Below, in pieces: positions 49,001 to 59,475 of a stretch of DNA of 64,000 nt. The stretch spans positions 890,998 through 954,997 of the forward strand of contig NW_004797359.1 in assembly GCF_000002075.1 (NCBI RefSeq), written 5' to 3'. The stretch is from Aplysia californica (Eukaryota > Mollusca > Gastropoda > Aplysiida > Aplysiidae). The notes under the pieces were generated by a model that did not search any database, was not told the origin of the DNA, and worked only from the letters and a program-made list of their open reading frames with translations. The position numbers and the translations under genes were made by a program. Within the stretch, counting starts at the first letter, position 1. Each line of letters opens with the position of its first letter.

Positions 49001-52000
49001 ATTTGTGTGTTTCATTTTAACTGTGATTGATGTGATGACTTTACAATTATGCAGATTTGGAGGTAGTTCTAGACATAACTAGGTTTTTTCTTTGGAAAGA
49101 TGCCTCAGCACCTTGTTTCTCAGCGTGATGATCTGAGTAGCATTGAGGCCAGTGAGAAAAATAAATTCAAGTTGACATGGCTAGAAGAAAGAGACAGCAA
49201 TGGCTACCTTTCAGATTACATTCAGAAAAACATGATACATACAGCCTGGCTTGATCTCAGGTGTTGATCAGCCCCAGCCCCAGCCCCAGACACTTGATCT
49301 AAAATAATAAGCTTATAGATCTAGCTGTAGAATCCTATCACCAAGCAATATCTTAGTAAGTGTATGTTATACCCTGTTGATTTACTACTGTTTTCAATAG
49401 ATTACAAGTAGTAGATTTTTTGGAGGTTTGATATTTTCCTTTTCCATGCTGAAAATGCCTCCAGGTTGCAGTTTAGGTACCTTAATTTTTTTAACAATTT
49501 TCCTGACCCCCCCTAGTTAAGCCTCGCGACGCTCGGATGCCGTGCCAGTGTCGTGGTTACACTCCTTCAGATTTTCAGGCTATTTTTTTGGGACCACTTT
49601 CACGTCTGAATACTGTTCAATTTGTTTTTCTTTTTGGGGGTGTCATTAGTTGGTCATACTTTTGTGTGTTTATCTATCTTGCTTACTTTTTCTTTTACAC
49701 TGAATGACAGTTGTGTCGGCATGTTCTCTTTAATTTAAAAAATCTTTCCTTTTTTTTTTTCTTTGTAAGCTACTTTCATGTAACACCTAATCATTGGCAC
49801 TTTTATGACCTATTTGTGTTGCAAGTACTATAAAACTCTCAATAAAGCTTAACTAAACAATATAGGTCTATGTGTTTGTCTGTGTTCATATAAAACTGTC
49901 TTTCATTTGTGCAGCAAGCTTCCTTAACTCTTTTATTTCTGTGGAGGGTAAACTCAATATACCGAGGCTCATTTTTGGTACTTAATCTATAAATGACGAA
50001 AACATCACTAAATTGGTCATTAAATCAAAACAAGTGAACCTATTTCGATAGTTCTTCATCTTATGAATGAAATCCCGATAAAAGAGACCTGTTTTCGGAG
50101 TAATTTGATGTCGAAGTTGTCGTAAAGGAACGTGCCCGAGCCGCACAGCAGTTCAGACGCTGGGAGCGGCTTGCCAGAGATAAAGAGTTAACATGATCAT
50201 AACAAAAATGTTATTAGACAGTATGCTTGAGCACAGTGTTGTATGAATCAGCAGTTGTCAAGATGTGGTATTCCGAGACTTCGCTCAAACTTCTGATCAA
50301 GGCTAACAATGGTTTCAGTTTGATTTGTGTTTTTTTGTTGGGGGGGGGGGGTGGTTGGTAAGTGATTTACGGCGGTGCTCGCAGCTTCATAAGTTTATAT
50401 GAGCGTGAAGGACACATTAAACATTTTTCAGTCGGTAGGAAATTTTTTATTTTGCCCAGGTGGCGGCCAAAGCCTACTCTTATCGATTTTAGACCACCAA
50501 GGGATCTTTAACGTGGGCAACTTGCACACAGGACCTCCAAGGTTTTTCACCCTTATCCGAGAAGGCTAGTTGTAGATCTTACCTACCGTAAGATCAGGAG
50601 TGTGGCTGCAAGACAGCAGTAAGAAGGTTCCAGGGAGAAGCACTAGAAAGGCTGCAGAAAGAGTCGGGAGCCCAGAGGGAGGGGCAAAGGAGGTGAAGGG
50701 ATGGGGGCAGAAGGTGGAGATAAAAGCAGACCACAGAACATTGTTAGAGAGCTAGAAAGGGTGTGAAAGGAGAACATTTTAGAGAAGAAAATTTTCCATC
50801 GCTATCCGGATTAGAACCCGAGACCTATTAACTCATTCGCTACGTATTATTTTCGGCTTGTGGACGAATTTTTTTCGGGAGGGCGAAATGAGATGATAAC
50901 AAGTGCGCAGTTCACAGGTCTTGGGGGCCATAAATTCAAATAAATATCAACATATTATATACCAACATTTTCAGTATATGGTTTGTAGAATACATCTGTA
51001 ATGTTTATTTGTGTATTTTTCAACTTTGGTTCCTGTAAGAGGCGGTTATGCAACACAATTGTGATTAGCTGCAGATAAAATTTGAAAACAAAAAATTAAT
51101 AATCTCGGGTGAAACTCAAAAAATATGTTTGCACCTTTTCAAGAGATACATCAAGATAACCATAACTGTATATAGAACAGGAAAATATTGGAAAATGAGC
51201 AGTTATTTACATACATTCCATAATATTTGCACATTTGGATCATAACCTCCGATATTGAAAAAAAAAAAAATTTTTATAAATTTGAAAAAAGGATCCCAAA
51301 CAGAAAAAACACTCGTATCTAATATGGAATTATTCAGAATTGCATTTGGAATAAACCTATACATGTCTTGGGTGGTACTTTTTTTTAGTAATTTCACCAA
51401 AAAGTAGTGATTTTGGGGAGAAAAAAATATTTTGACTATGTAGATCTAGCACTCAAAAATATTGATTTCTCAATTACAGTGCACTGGCAATTTGAGTCCA
51501 GTAGTAACAATATTATAAAGAATAGTCCTACATTTCTTTAGTGAGCAAAATAATGATACATTTTGTTGTGTAAAAGTACTAAGACTGATGTCTGGGCTAT
51601 AATTTGAGCTTCGCGATTAAACAATGTCGCATAAACTTGGAAATCGTGTTTCAAAACTGAATCAAAACTTCCGATTTTCTGTGGAAACGCTTGACCCGGA
51701 AGTCAACATTATATTATGACCTTTATTTTAACATGGATATGTGGATTGGAATAGAAACCAAGCTAAAATTGAACGTCGGTTCTCGAGCCGCCGGGGACGG
51801 CTTAGCGTACTGACGGCACTTAAGCCGCGCCGCCCCCCCCCCCCCCCCCCCCAACCCTCTGATATAACAATTGTTTAACTCTTTATCTATGGCAAGCCGC
51901 TCCCATCGGTTCACGGTCGGAACCACTGTGCTAGTAAGGACAGCGGCTCGGGCACATTCCTTTACGACGACATCGACATTAAATTACTTTTTGGCAATTG

Positions 52001-52752
52001 CCTAAAACAGGTCTCTTTTACCGGAAGTTCATTCATTAGATGAAGAACTATAAAAATAGGTCTGAGAGTTTTGATTTAATGACCTATTTAATGACATTTT
52101 TGTCATTTTTAGATTTAGCACCAAGAAAGGGCCCCGGCGTTGTGGGTTTACCCCCCTCGGAGATAAAGAATTGAGTATCATGGCTAGCAGTGTGTTTCGA
52201 GTTTGTTGTTAAGCTTTATGGGATGTATCCTCAGCCAACTGTTAAAATGTACAAAGCCCAAAATTTGGCATTTAAAAAATTTATTGCAGTTTCTTAATAT
52301 ATGATATTAGTTGCGTGTGATCAAGAAAGATTTGGTTGAGATTCAGATTCCAAACATTCAAGTAGTAAAAAAGAGACATAATGTAAGTACAGTTGTTAAA
52401 AGGAAAGTTTTTTTCTCTCCTGTAAGATTTTGCTTTTTGGGCATATGACATTTGAACAGCTTGCCGGCGATATGTCCATATGTATTTGTCAGGTGTGATC
52501 AGTAAATATTGTATCGGTTTCCTGATCTTTTTGTCTTCTAGGAAACAAGTGCAAGCCACGAAGGAAGATGCTGAGAAAGATCAAGTGACAGTACCAACCA
52601 CGTTACAAGAGTACTGTGTCTCCTCCATTCCTGCTCATGATAATCAAGTGGATGCAGATTTCTATGATGATGATTATGTAGATGATGTTGATGATGATGA
52701 AGAAATGTACCATGAAGAGGATGAGGAGGACTCAGGCAATGAAGAATCCTGA
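33788..52752 (+). CDS. UBE2R2: UBE2R2/CDC34 ubiquitin-conjugating enzyme E2 R, five coding exons (gene span)
   Basis: This is a class R ubiquitin-conjugating enzyme: it takes ubiquitin from E1 and works with SCF and other cullin-RING ligases to build Lys48 chains that send substrates to the proteasome. Five exons joined at GT-AG sites give 235 residues (human UBE2R2 238, CDC34 236). Seen in order: N-terminal helix and [11 protein letters not shown], the core with HPN at 83-85, catalytic C93 in VCISILHPP, the acidic insertion that marks CDC34-type E2s ([14 protein letters not shown], about 101-114), [12 protein letters not shown], and an acidic C-terminal tail from about 200 ending EDSGNEES as in vertebrates. 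Nothing is missing. A single copy cannot be assigned to CDC34 rather than UBE2R2, since the two arose by vertebrate duplication. Intron 1 is 11.6 kb and full of transposons. Confidence 0.96.
34027..34188. mobile_element. Small MITE with about 26-bp inverted ends
   Basis: GGACTTCCGTAACGAGCGAC at the left end appears reverse-complemented at the right end. The 162-bp body contains TAACCCTA-like pieces. It lies 62 bp after UBE2R2 exon 1. No clear target duplication was found. Confidence 0.75.
34247..34548. mobile_element. Inverted-repeat element (MITE-like)
   Basis: GCTTTTTCGGTAGTTCCCAC at 34300 is repeated in inverse near 34515, and ATTCTTAGCCTA near 34250 pairs with TAGGCTAAGAAT-like sequence near 34540. 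The left arm carries an extra piece of about 35 bp. It is in UBE2R2 intron 1. Confidence 0.65.
34794..35392. mobile_element. TTAA-flanked MITE, family D (copy inside a SINE)
   Basis: The 599-bp element has ends CCCTAGAAGCG and its inverse-like CCAGGG. It is flanked by TTAA (34790-34793) and TTTA (35393-35396). Its right part has repeated CCCTTTATATAGGGCCTG blocks. A copy in opposite orientation is at 44664-45251. Confidence 0.82.
35417..36030. mobile_element. Long-TIR foldback element with 9-bp target duplication (MULE-like)
   Basis: The first and last 98 bp or so are inverted copies with few mismatches, including CAGACCCGGTAACCGGGAAC and GTGATTTCGG. The element is flanked by the 9-bp direct repeat TTCATTCAA (35408-35416 and 36031-36039). 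Long terminal inverted repeats with a 9-bp duplication suggest a Mutator-like non-autonomous element. No transposase is present. Confidence 0.78.
37139..37228. repeat. 37-bp tandem repeat, 2.5 copies
   Basis: CACTATTTCTCCGAACGTTC is repeated with GGGAAAATAAAGCTGGG. A reverse-complement relic (CGTTCGGAGAAATA) occurs at about 43190. Confidence 0.85.
37817..37858. repeat. (TA)n microsatellite
   Basis: TA dinucleotide run in UBE2R2 intron 1. Confidence 0.93.
38020..38880. repeat. About 180-bp tandem repeat built around TTGTACATAACARTGATGAC
   Basis: The core motif recurs at about 38042, 38381, 38410, 38592 and 38771, with one reverse copy near 38205. The last three copies are spaced 182 and 179 bp. 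Each is followed by matching downstream sequence (GGAAAAGG, CATACCAACAAAGAACAAAT). Copies are diverged, so the array is old. Confidence 0.75.
39942..40017. repeat. (TA)n microsatellite
   Basis: TA-rich run, pure after 39975. Confidence 0.93.
40324..40694 (+). mobile_element. tRNA-derived SINE, family 1, head deleted
   Basis: It reads GGCCTCTCATTCAAAGGTC: the A-box part of the head is missing between two CTCTC copies, but the B box GGGTTCGAATCC and the body to TTCCTACC are intact. Confidence 0.85.
41472..41980. repeat. Tandem duplication, period about 272 bp
   Basis: Units start at 41472 and 41744. They share TTTTTGTAAAAATAATG, TTTTGATCCTTATTATCCC, CACAATGTGTATACATAGTA and GAGCTGGTAATTTGATGCAA. 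It lies in UBE2R2 intron 1. Confidence 0.85.
44664..45251. mobile_element. TTAA-flanked MITE, family D (inverted copy)
   Basis: Reverse-complement copy of 34794-35392 along its whole 588 bp (for example TGGCTCATTCTATCAG and CCATAAATGGTCATTTTTCA). The left flank is TTAA (44660-44663); the right flank has decayed to TTGA. Confidence 0.82.
45606..45692 (+). CDS. UBE2R2: UBE2R2 coding exon 2 (HPN motif)
   Basis: It encodes 29 residues, [18 protein letters not shown] through WHPNVYE. It contains the HPN motif whose asparagine supports isopeptide bond formation. The acceptor is TTTCAG|GCA and the donor GAG|GTAAGT. Confidence 0.97.
46724..46821 (+). CDS. UBE2R2: UBE2R2 coding exon 3 (catalytic cysteine, acidic loop)
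   Basis: It encodes [19 protein letters not shown] through WNPTQTV. It holds the thioester cysteine C93 and the CDC34-type acidic loop. The acceptor is a long T tract ending TTTAG|AAT and the donor is CAG|GTAAAT. Confidence 0.97.
48091..48225 (+). CDS. UBE2R2: UBE2R2 coding exon 4
   Basis: It encodes [19 protein letters not shown] through [20 protein letters not shown], nearly identical to human over most of its length. The acceptor is TTTTTCAG|AAC and the donor CAG|GTGGGT. Confidence 0.97.
48624..48797. mobile_element. 174-bp MITE with TTA target duplication
   Basis: Ends TACCCAGTGCCCATTG and CAATGGGCACTGGGTA are exact inverses, with further inner pairing around GATCGGTT. TTA flanks both ends (48621-48623 and 48798-48800). 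A 3-bp TWA duplication fits PIF/Harbinger. It is in UBE2R2 intron 4. Confidence 0.78.
49928..50187. mobile_element. TTAA-flanked MITE, family E (CTCTTTAT termini)
   Basis: 260 bp between TTAA at 49924-49927 and 50188-50191, with ends CTCTTTTATTTCTGTGG and CCAGAGATAAAGAG. A reverse copy lies at 51879-52173 (shared CGTAAAGGAACGTGCCCGAG). Confidence 0.75.
50437..50831 (-). mobile_element. tRNA-derived SINE, family 1, reverse, cut at a TTAA by family B element
   Basis: The body runs in reverse (GTGGCGGCCAAAGCCTACTC, GCTGCAGAAAGAGTCGGGAG). The head region GGATTAGAACCCGAGACCTA ends directly at TTAA, where the family B element begins. The expected outer part of the head is not found beyond that element. 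Confidence 0.8.
50832..51830. mobile_element. TTAA-flanked element, family B (inverted copy, one end lost)
   Basis: Reverse complement of 18513-19528 for about 1 kb, starting at the exact terminus CTCATTCGCTACG after TTAA. The other end stops inside CGGCTCAAGTGCCGTCAG-related sequence at a run of about 21 C (from 51831), so its terminal repeat is missing. Confidence 0.82.
51879..52173. mobile_element. TTAA-flanked MITE, family E (inverted copy)
   Basis: Begins after TTAA (51875-51878) with CTCTTTATCTATGGCAAGCC and follows 49928-50187 in reverse. The far end, GAGATAAAGAATTGAG, has lost its clean TTAA. It ends about 370 bp before UBE2R2 exon 5. Confidence 0.72.
52542..52752 (+). CDS. UBE2R2: UBE2R2 coding exon 5 (acidic tail and stop)
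   Basis: It encodes [20 protein letters not shown] and LQEYCV, then the acidic tail with [13 protein letters not shown] and the conserved end EDSGNEES, followed by TGA. The tail recruits the basic canyon of cullins in the family. GAT repeats give the DNA a simple-sequence look, but the frame is intact. The acceptor is CTTCTAG|G. Confidence 0.96.
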
Positions 52753-55700
52753 TAGCCGTCCAGAGCTGTTTTGTTGTCTGTGCCGCTTAGTTCTCTACAT
52801 GTTTTTTTTTTTCCCTTGATATTTCCCAGGGTTTTAGTGTTATGGGTGGCATTTCTGTTTTCTATCTGAAGATTTATTGAGGTCATGACGACTGGGGTGT
52901 CGCAAAGCCAGTGTCCCATTATGCTCAAACTGGCTTTGTATGTGAGACAAATTAAGATTTTTCTTTTATCTCTGTGGTTAAAGATGGCATTTTTGGTCCC
53001 TTTTAGTTTCTTTGCAAAAGTTGCTATTGCAACGAAGAAAGCTGCCCCTTTTGTTTAATTAAGGTGATCCTTAGATGCCGGCCAAAGACCATTTTCATCT
53101 GACCCATGGTGTGATATCGTTGGTACTGAGATAATCATCACAGATAGCATAGGTAATGTATATAGCACATTTTTTCCCATGAGATTCCTAATTCCAAAAG
53201 TCATTATAAAAAAATTATTAGTCGCACCTCTATTTAGTTTCATACTTTGACCCATGATAGTATTTACAGGAAGGTATACATTGTACACCTTATGCCTGAA
53301 AAGAAAAAAACTGGCCCCATATATGTAAACATCAGGTTAACTTCCAACTTTTGACTTCAGTGGAAAAGAGGACGAATTCCTGTAGTTAGATTCTAGACCT
53401 GGGAGTATCTAGTCAGTGTGTTTCTCGTATGCACATTCTTTTAGGATGGTGGCCATAAAGTCATTCCTTGATACGGCAAAATTTTCTTCATTTTTGTTAC
53501 ACGAGATCCCGTAGTATGTGATGTAGTTTGTGAGTGTGATTCACGGTTATGGATTGTGCAGGTTACTGGTTTACGGGTTTGACGTTGCCTCGCCTCTCGC
53601 TGCAGAATCCATGAGAGAGTCATTGTGATGGTGTTACCGTCCGCAGTATAGTCGCTGCGGTGTCTTGTCTTCTTTTACTAGTGGGAAATGTTGAGGATAA
53701 GGGGGATGAGAGGCCTGAGGGGACTGTGTCCTCCCCAGAATGTGCAGGCCACTGGTCTTCTCCATGTGGCAAAAGATCTTATACATCACCCGTCAGTCAC
53801 TGGAGTGGTCCGTGGTCTGGACAAGAGGCAGTCCATGGTTGTTTCATCAACTTTATTTGATTGACAGGTCAAGGTCACTGCTCCCATTCTGGTTATCTTC
53901 CCATTGTTGGTGTTTTCAAATTGAGGGAGGAGGGTTCAAAGTGCTTGAGTGACCGGTATAGGTTCATGGTACGCGTCTGAGAAGATGAAGTACTTGAGAT
54001 TTGACACTCCGTGCACACATGATGAGGAGTGGATGTTATCACATCAACTTTCCTTACACCCAACCTCAGCGCTAAACTTAATTTGTCAGTCTGCTATGTG
54101 GTCCTGATGGCCAGCACCTTAACAACAGTACGAGTCACCACACATTTATCCATCAACTGCTCGCAGTCTATTTTTATAAATTACAGACTGTTGCTGTTAT
54201 TGCATGCAGAAAACTGGTACGAATGTTGCGCTGTGGTATGTGCTGGGTGGCCTCCTCTAAGTTTCAGTTTTGAGTTTCTTGTTCATAGGTTTTCTGAGTT
54301 TAGAATGGATTAAAAAGATGCAGTTACTTGTGTTTGCTTTGGTGTTGCGGGAATAAGCTCTAGAGCTTTGCTTATAAGGTAATGGTCTATTATGTAGTCA
54401 ATTGGCCCTCTGCATGATTGGTCAGCCTGACAATGTGGCTTGGTGCAAACGGCCGTGCTGTTCTGACAATTTGGGTGTGTAGGGCTGAAAGCGTGCGACT
54501 GTGACAGCTTTATGATGGAATTCTTATATTGTATAGAGGATCTGAGAAACCCTTGTGATGCTGGGTGGAAAAAGTGGAAGGGTATAATTTGAGCAGTGGG
54601 GTCAGTGGTCAGTTCCTTTGTGTTCTCCTTTTGGTATCTACACAGGAATGTTATCTTCCTTCATGGAAAGTTTCGCTGTTGAACTTTTTATTTCTTACAT
54701 CTACTTTCCAGTTGCTGCTGCAAGTGGCCGAGAATATCATGTATTACCTCAACAGATATCACTCATTGAGAGAGATCGCTCTAGATTGCTCACTATTTTT
54801 GTCACATAGCATATTTTTGTGGTGTATGTCTGTGTGTGTGGGATTGCATATGTGCACTTTACTGGGGTTGTTAATTATGTAGTTGTTTGTGCAAAGATAC
54901 AACTGAGCATTAACACTGCATTGCCTCAAGCCTTGTATCTGAGGCTAGTACCCTGGTGGGTTTTGTTTTTAAGTCTTTTATTCTAAGGCTTTTGTACGTG
55001 GGCTAGTGTGTAGCTGTCGTGGCTATCCATAGTGGCTGTCAGGACAAATACATTGTCTATTGATAGCTGCATTCCTTTCACCAGACTGTGTAGCTAACAG
55101 TATTTCCTGTCTCTTTAATTTTTCCCTCCCCGTATTTTGTTAATATCTGTCTCTTTATGCTTATTGGTTATGTTTTAGAACATGCTTAATCTTTGTCCCA
55201 GTTCCTTCTCAACCGCAGCTGTAATGTGATCACTATTTCAGCACGTTTTCCCTCCCTCCAATTTTTTCCCAGTTTCCTGGTCAATTAATAGTCAGTTAGT
55301 TTCACCCTTTGTTAGTATGCTCACAGTAAGTACCTATTCTAGAACTGACAAGATGGCAATGTCCCATGTTTTTATTCTTCATCGCGCCCCCTTCTCGTAA
55401 AATGTATGTCCCACAATTGCGCTGTTCTTTTCTGCTTCTTTTGATTTTCTTGGAAATCTGTCCAAGCCGAATTCTTCCATTGTTTCAATTTCAAAACTGG
55501 GCATGAAAGGGTCTTTCACGTTGAAAACTTTTGGATGGCGCATATGGTCTGTCTCCCCCAGCCCAGTCTGTTTCCTTCTCCCGATATTGTACTGGTGAGT
55601 TTATGAAACCGAAAATTTGATACCTGCTGAAATGTATATATGAATTCCCAGTTTTGTGGGTCTATACTTCTCCAAAAAAATTTAAGAATCAACATTTTGC

Positions 55701-58700
55701 ATTTTCAACTTAGTTTCAGATAATTCTTGATCAGCCACTTATTTTGCAGAGGCTAGTCTCTAGACAGTTTAAAACTCATTATTACCTACCGTCTCCCTTT
55801 CAACTCCACTATATAAAGCAGAATACCATGAAAACCTTTGGCCATTGACATTCAACTGATTAATGCCCGAAAAGAAAAGAAAGTCTATGCTGTGTGTTGT
55901 AGCTGTCCTCTTTGCCCAAAGTTTAACCCACGATCTGTTGACGTCTGAAAGGCGACAGAAATTGTTAGCCATCAACATTCTTGACAGTAGTGCAATAAAA
56001 TTGCTGTGAAACCTGCTTCCACCGAACGTTAATTCAACGAAATCTAGAGCTCACCTTTTCTCCTGCAACAAACCTTGTCTATTCCATTACGAGGGACTGT
56101 CGATCTCCCTACATCTTGGATCGTTTCACACCCAGGACTACAGCGTATAACACAATGTAAATTGTGAGTAACCTGTCAGAGACACAGCCATCTTTTGGAA
56201 ACAATCAGAGGTTTTTCTCACACACACCAGCATGTGGTGTAGACACGTATGAAAGCCATGTATCTGAGTATGTGTTTGAGTTCAAAGGGTGGTTAGCTCC
56301 TGTGCTGATGTGTAAGGGGGGAATGGGGAGTGAATATATGAATATATCAGGCTTGGATCATTGTCAGAGATTCTGTGTGTAGTCAGAACATCATTATTGT
56401 ATTTTTTATCTTGCTACTGAACAGTGATAGATAAAGATCTATATAATGAGTTTGGGAATGTACCAAACATCTGACAGGTCTTGTCATAACTGGTCCTAGA
56501 AGTCCTAACACTAACAGTAAGCCCTACAGTGTAGCTTGTGAATGTTTCACCTTACAGTCAGTACTAAATGGCTATGTCAAGCATGTTGAGCTGTTCAGTG
56601 GTGAGGAGCTAGATGTCCAGAACAATGAAAGGCTGTCAGACGTCTTTTTTTCAAGTATTTGTTGACCTTCTCCTCTGTTTGTTTCATTTTTTCCTCTCTG
56701 TGTCTTGTTTTTCTCTGTGGTTTTCATTTTCCCCATCACCCACTTTCAAACTTAGCAGCTTTCTATATTTTTCAGAAAAACCAGTAAACTGCATATTTCC
56801 TGAAAGAAGAATGAAGTTTTAACGTTTTGGCGGCATCTCATTTTAGAGCAGTATTTCTTACATATTCTAAGACCTAAAGTCTTAAATTCTCTTCCACACT
56901 ACAGTTGGTAACTATCTACTATAGGATAAGCTTGATATGGATTTCTCAATTCTGCCAACTTTAAATTGGAAAATGTGGGCAGTTGCGTAGCAGGTGTGAC
57001 AAATTAAGCTTGCTGTTATTGTACTGTAGGCTGTCCTTGTTCAAATCTTTCCAACCTGACGCCCAGCTACTGAAATTCTAAGAAGAGCTGAGCATGCCCT
57101 GAAAGGAATGACTGAGGTTTGTGGGTCAGGTGTGGTCTGTAATTGGCCTAAGTCCGTGTTTCTCTACTAATGCACTTCTGGATTATCATCTGTTTGGTTT
57201 AGCTAATGAAAAGTGCAGCTCTGTGTGAGGAAAGGGACATGTAAATGATTATTTGTGTCCTTTGTAACAACCGGCTTTCAATGACGTTTGAGTGCCTCTC
57301 ACCCCTGCCCTAATCCTTTGGAGTCCTATGTCTGTTGTGCAGAGTTTTGGTTTACACACCAGAGATGAATATTGTATTAATTGTACAGTGATAAGATGTT
57401 TGCTTTTTATAAACCCCCAACTCATTAAATTGAGACTGACATATTAGACTTGCTCTGTATTATGTTTGGAAAACGTGTAGCAAACTAAAAATACTAAATC
57501 AGATGCCTTTGAGACAGTTATACTATTTGTTTACTCATGGGGAAAAAAAGTAACTTTTAGTTATGTTTTTCAGGTCTGTTCTAGAGCCGGTGTATAAATT
57601 GTCATGTTTTTTGTTTGTTTTTTGGGGGTTTTTTTCGACCAGAATAACTGAGGGGGTATCTTCAATATTTTTAACTTGTGGAAACAAGTCCCATGACTTT
57701 TGTCTTCTTTCGAAGAAGTTGTGTTAACTAATCGTTGAATGATTTATTTCTATGAAACAACAGTGTGGAAAATTATGTTTTGAATTGATCCTCAAGTAGT
57801 GTCATAAGATCATGAATTAAGAAATGCAAACTAGTCTGTAAAATTAAACCAATTTTTAAGATGTGTTGCTTATCAACAAAGTCGCCAGATTAGTGATTGA
57901 AGATGTTTTTCAATATTTTTTAATCAGAGTAGAGAACTTAAGGCATAGTTTTCCTCCTCCAAAGTTTTGTTCTGCCTTATCATGGTATATGTAGGGAGAG
58001 CCAAGCCTGACGGAGGGCACTTTGGCTAGTGTCTGCCCATGATGTGCGTTTATGAAACTGCGAGTGTGGTTGTTTGCTTGCTTGATGAATGGGCCCACAT
58101 TGCCTATCAGTGTGATTCAAATCAATCTCTTTTTCTGAGGCTGCCTTGGTGCATCAATATTGTCGGGCATCTCCAAACTGCGCCTCATGTCACTTGTGTG
58201 TGAGCATTTGTACGCGTGTGTGTTGGTACTTTTGGCAAGGATAGAATGTCCGAACAAATATATTTTTCCCTATAGGTTTGCCTGTGTTGGTTTTATGGTT
58301 TGTATACGTATTTGTAGAATGTACAGATTATTTCCCATGGACATACCATTCATGCAAATGTACAAATATATCTGAACAGACTGAATCTGTGTTGATTGTT
58401 TTTGTTGTGTATTGTTTGTGATAAGCAGAGAAATTGTGACTTTGGATAGTTCTTTTCCTTTCTTTTGTTAAGCCATTTTTCATGTTACTGTTAATTTCCT
58501 TGTCCAAACATAATTGTTGGTTTTATTCTCATGTTGTGTTGTTGTTATTGTTGTGAAGTAACTCTTCCGTTTGTTTGATCTGTTTTAGTTGTTGACACGA
58601 AGCGATGGCTTGTACATCTTGGTACGAATATTCCCTGAATTGCTTCACCACAGGTTCTCCCATCCTCGGCCAATCTGAGCACTTTTAGAGATTTTGCTAA

Positions 58701-58906
58701 CAAAGAATGCGTTTGTGTGGTTTTGTGTTTACGTGGACCTGTGTATATTCGACTTGATGATTCTAATAACTGTTATAAAAGCTGAGAGTAAGAGTAGCAT
58801 CACTTGACCCCCCTCCCCTGTTTTCTTTAGTAGTACTAGTAGTCTTCCCCCTCCCCCCCCCCCAACCTCTCTCTATAATCTCTCTCAGTACCTCTTCTGC
58901 ACACCT

Positions 58907-59019
<113 letters not shown>

Positions 59020-59250
59020 CCCCCACCCCACTCTTCCTCAAACGCACAGGTACGCATGTATACTTTCACTTTCTCATGCTCACCTACACCCATCTGTTCA
59101 TATGGTTCCAGGTTACAGTATAATTCCTCGTAAATAGTTTTGTCAGGGTAAGAAAGAGACATTGTCAGTGTGTATCTGCTCCCCACAAAGTCACTGTTGG
59201 TTGTTTTCCTACCTGTCTGTAACATGGATTTTTGTCGTCTTACTGTTTTA

Positions 59251-59475
59251 TAAGCATGGCAAGATTGCCTTTGCATTCATATGGGAATTATTTAGTAAGC
59301 ATGGCAAGATTGCCTTTGCATTCATATGGGAATTATTTAGTAAGCATGGCAAGATTGCCTTTGCATTCATATGGGAATTATTTAGTAAGCATGGCTAGAT
59401 TGCCTTTGCATTCATATGGGAATTATTTAGTAAGCATGGCTAGATTGCCTTTGCTTTCATATGGGAATTATTTAG
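59251..59475. repeat. 45-bp tandem repeat, five copies
   Basis: Units TAAGCATGGCAAGATTGCCT followed by TTGCATTCATATGGGAATTA and TTTAG repeat exactly every 45 bp. The first three are identical; copies 4 and 5 carry A to T at the eleventh base, and copy 5 one more change. Confidence 0.97.
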
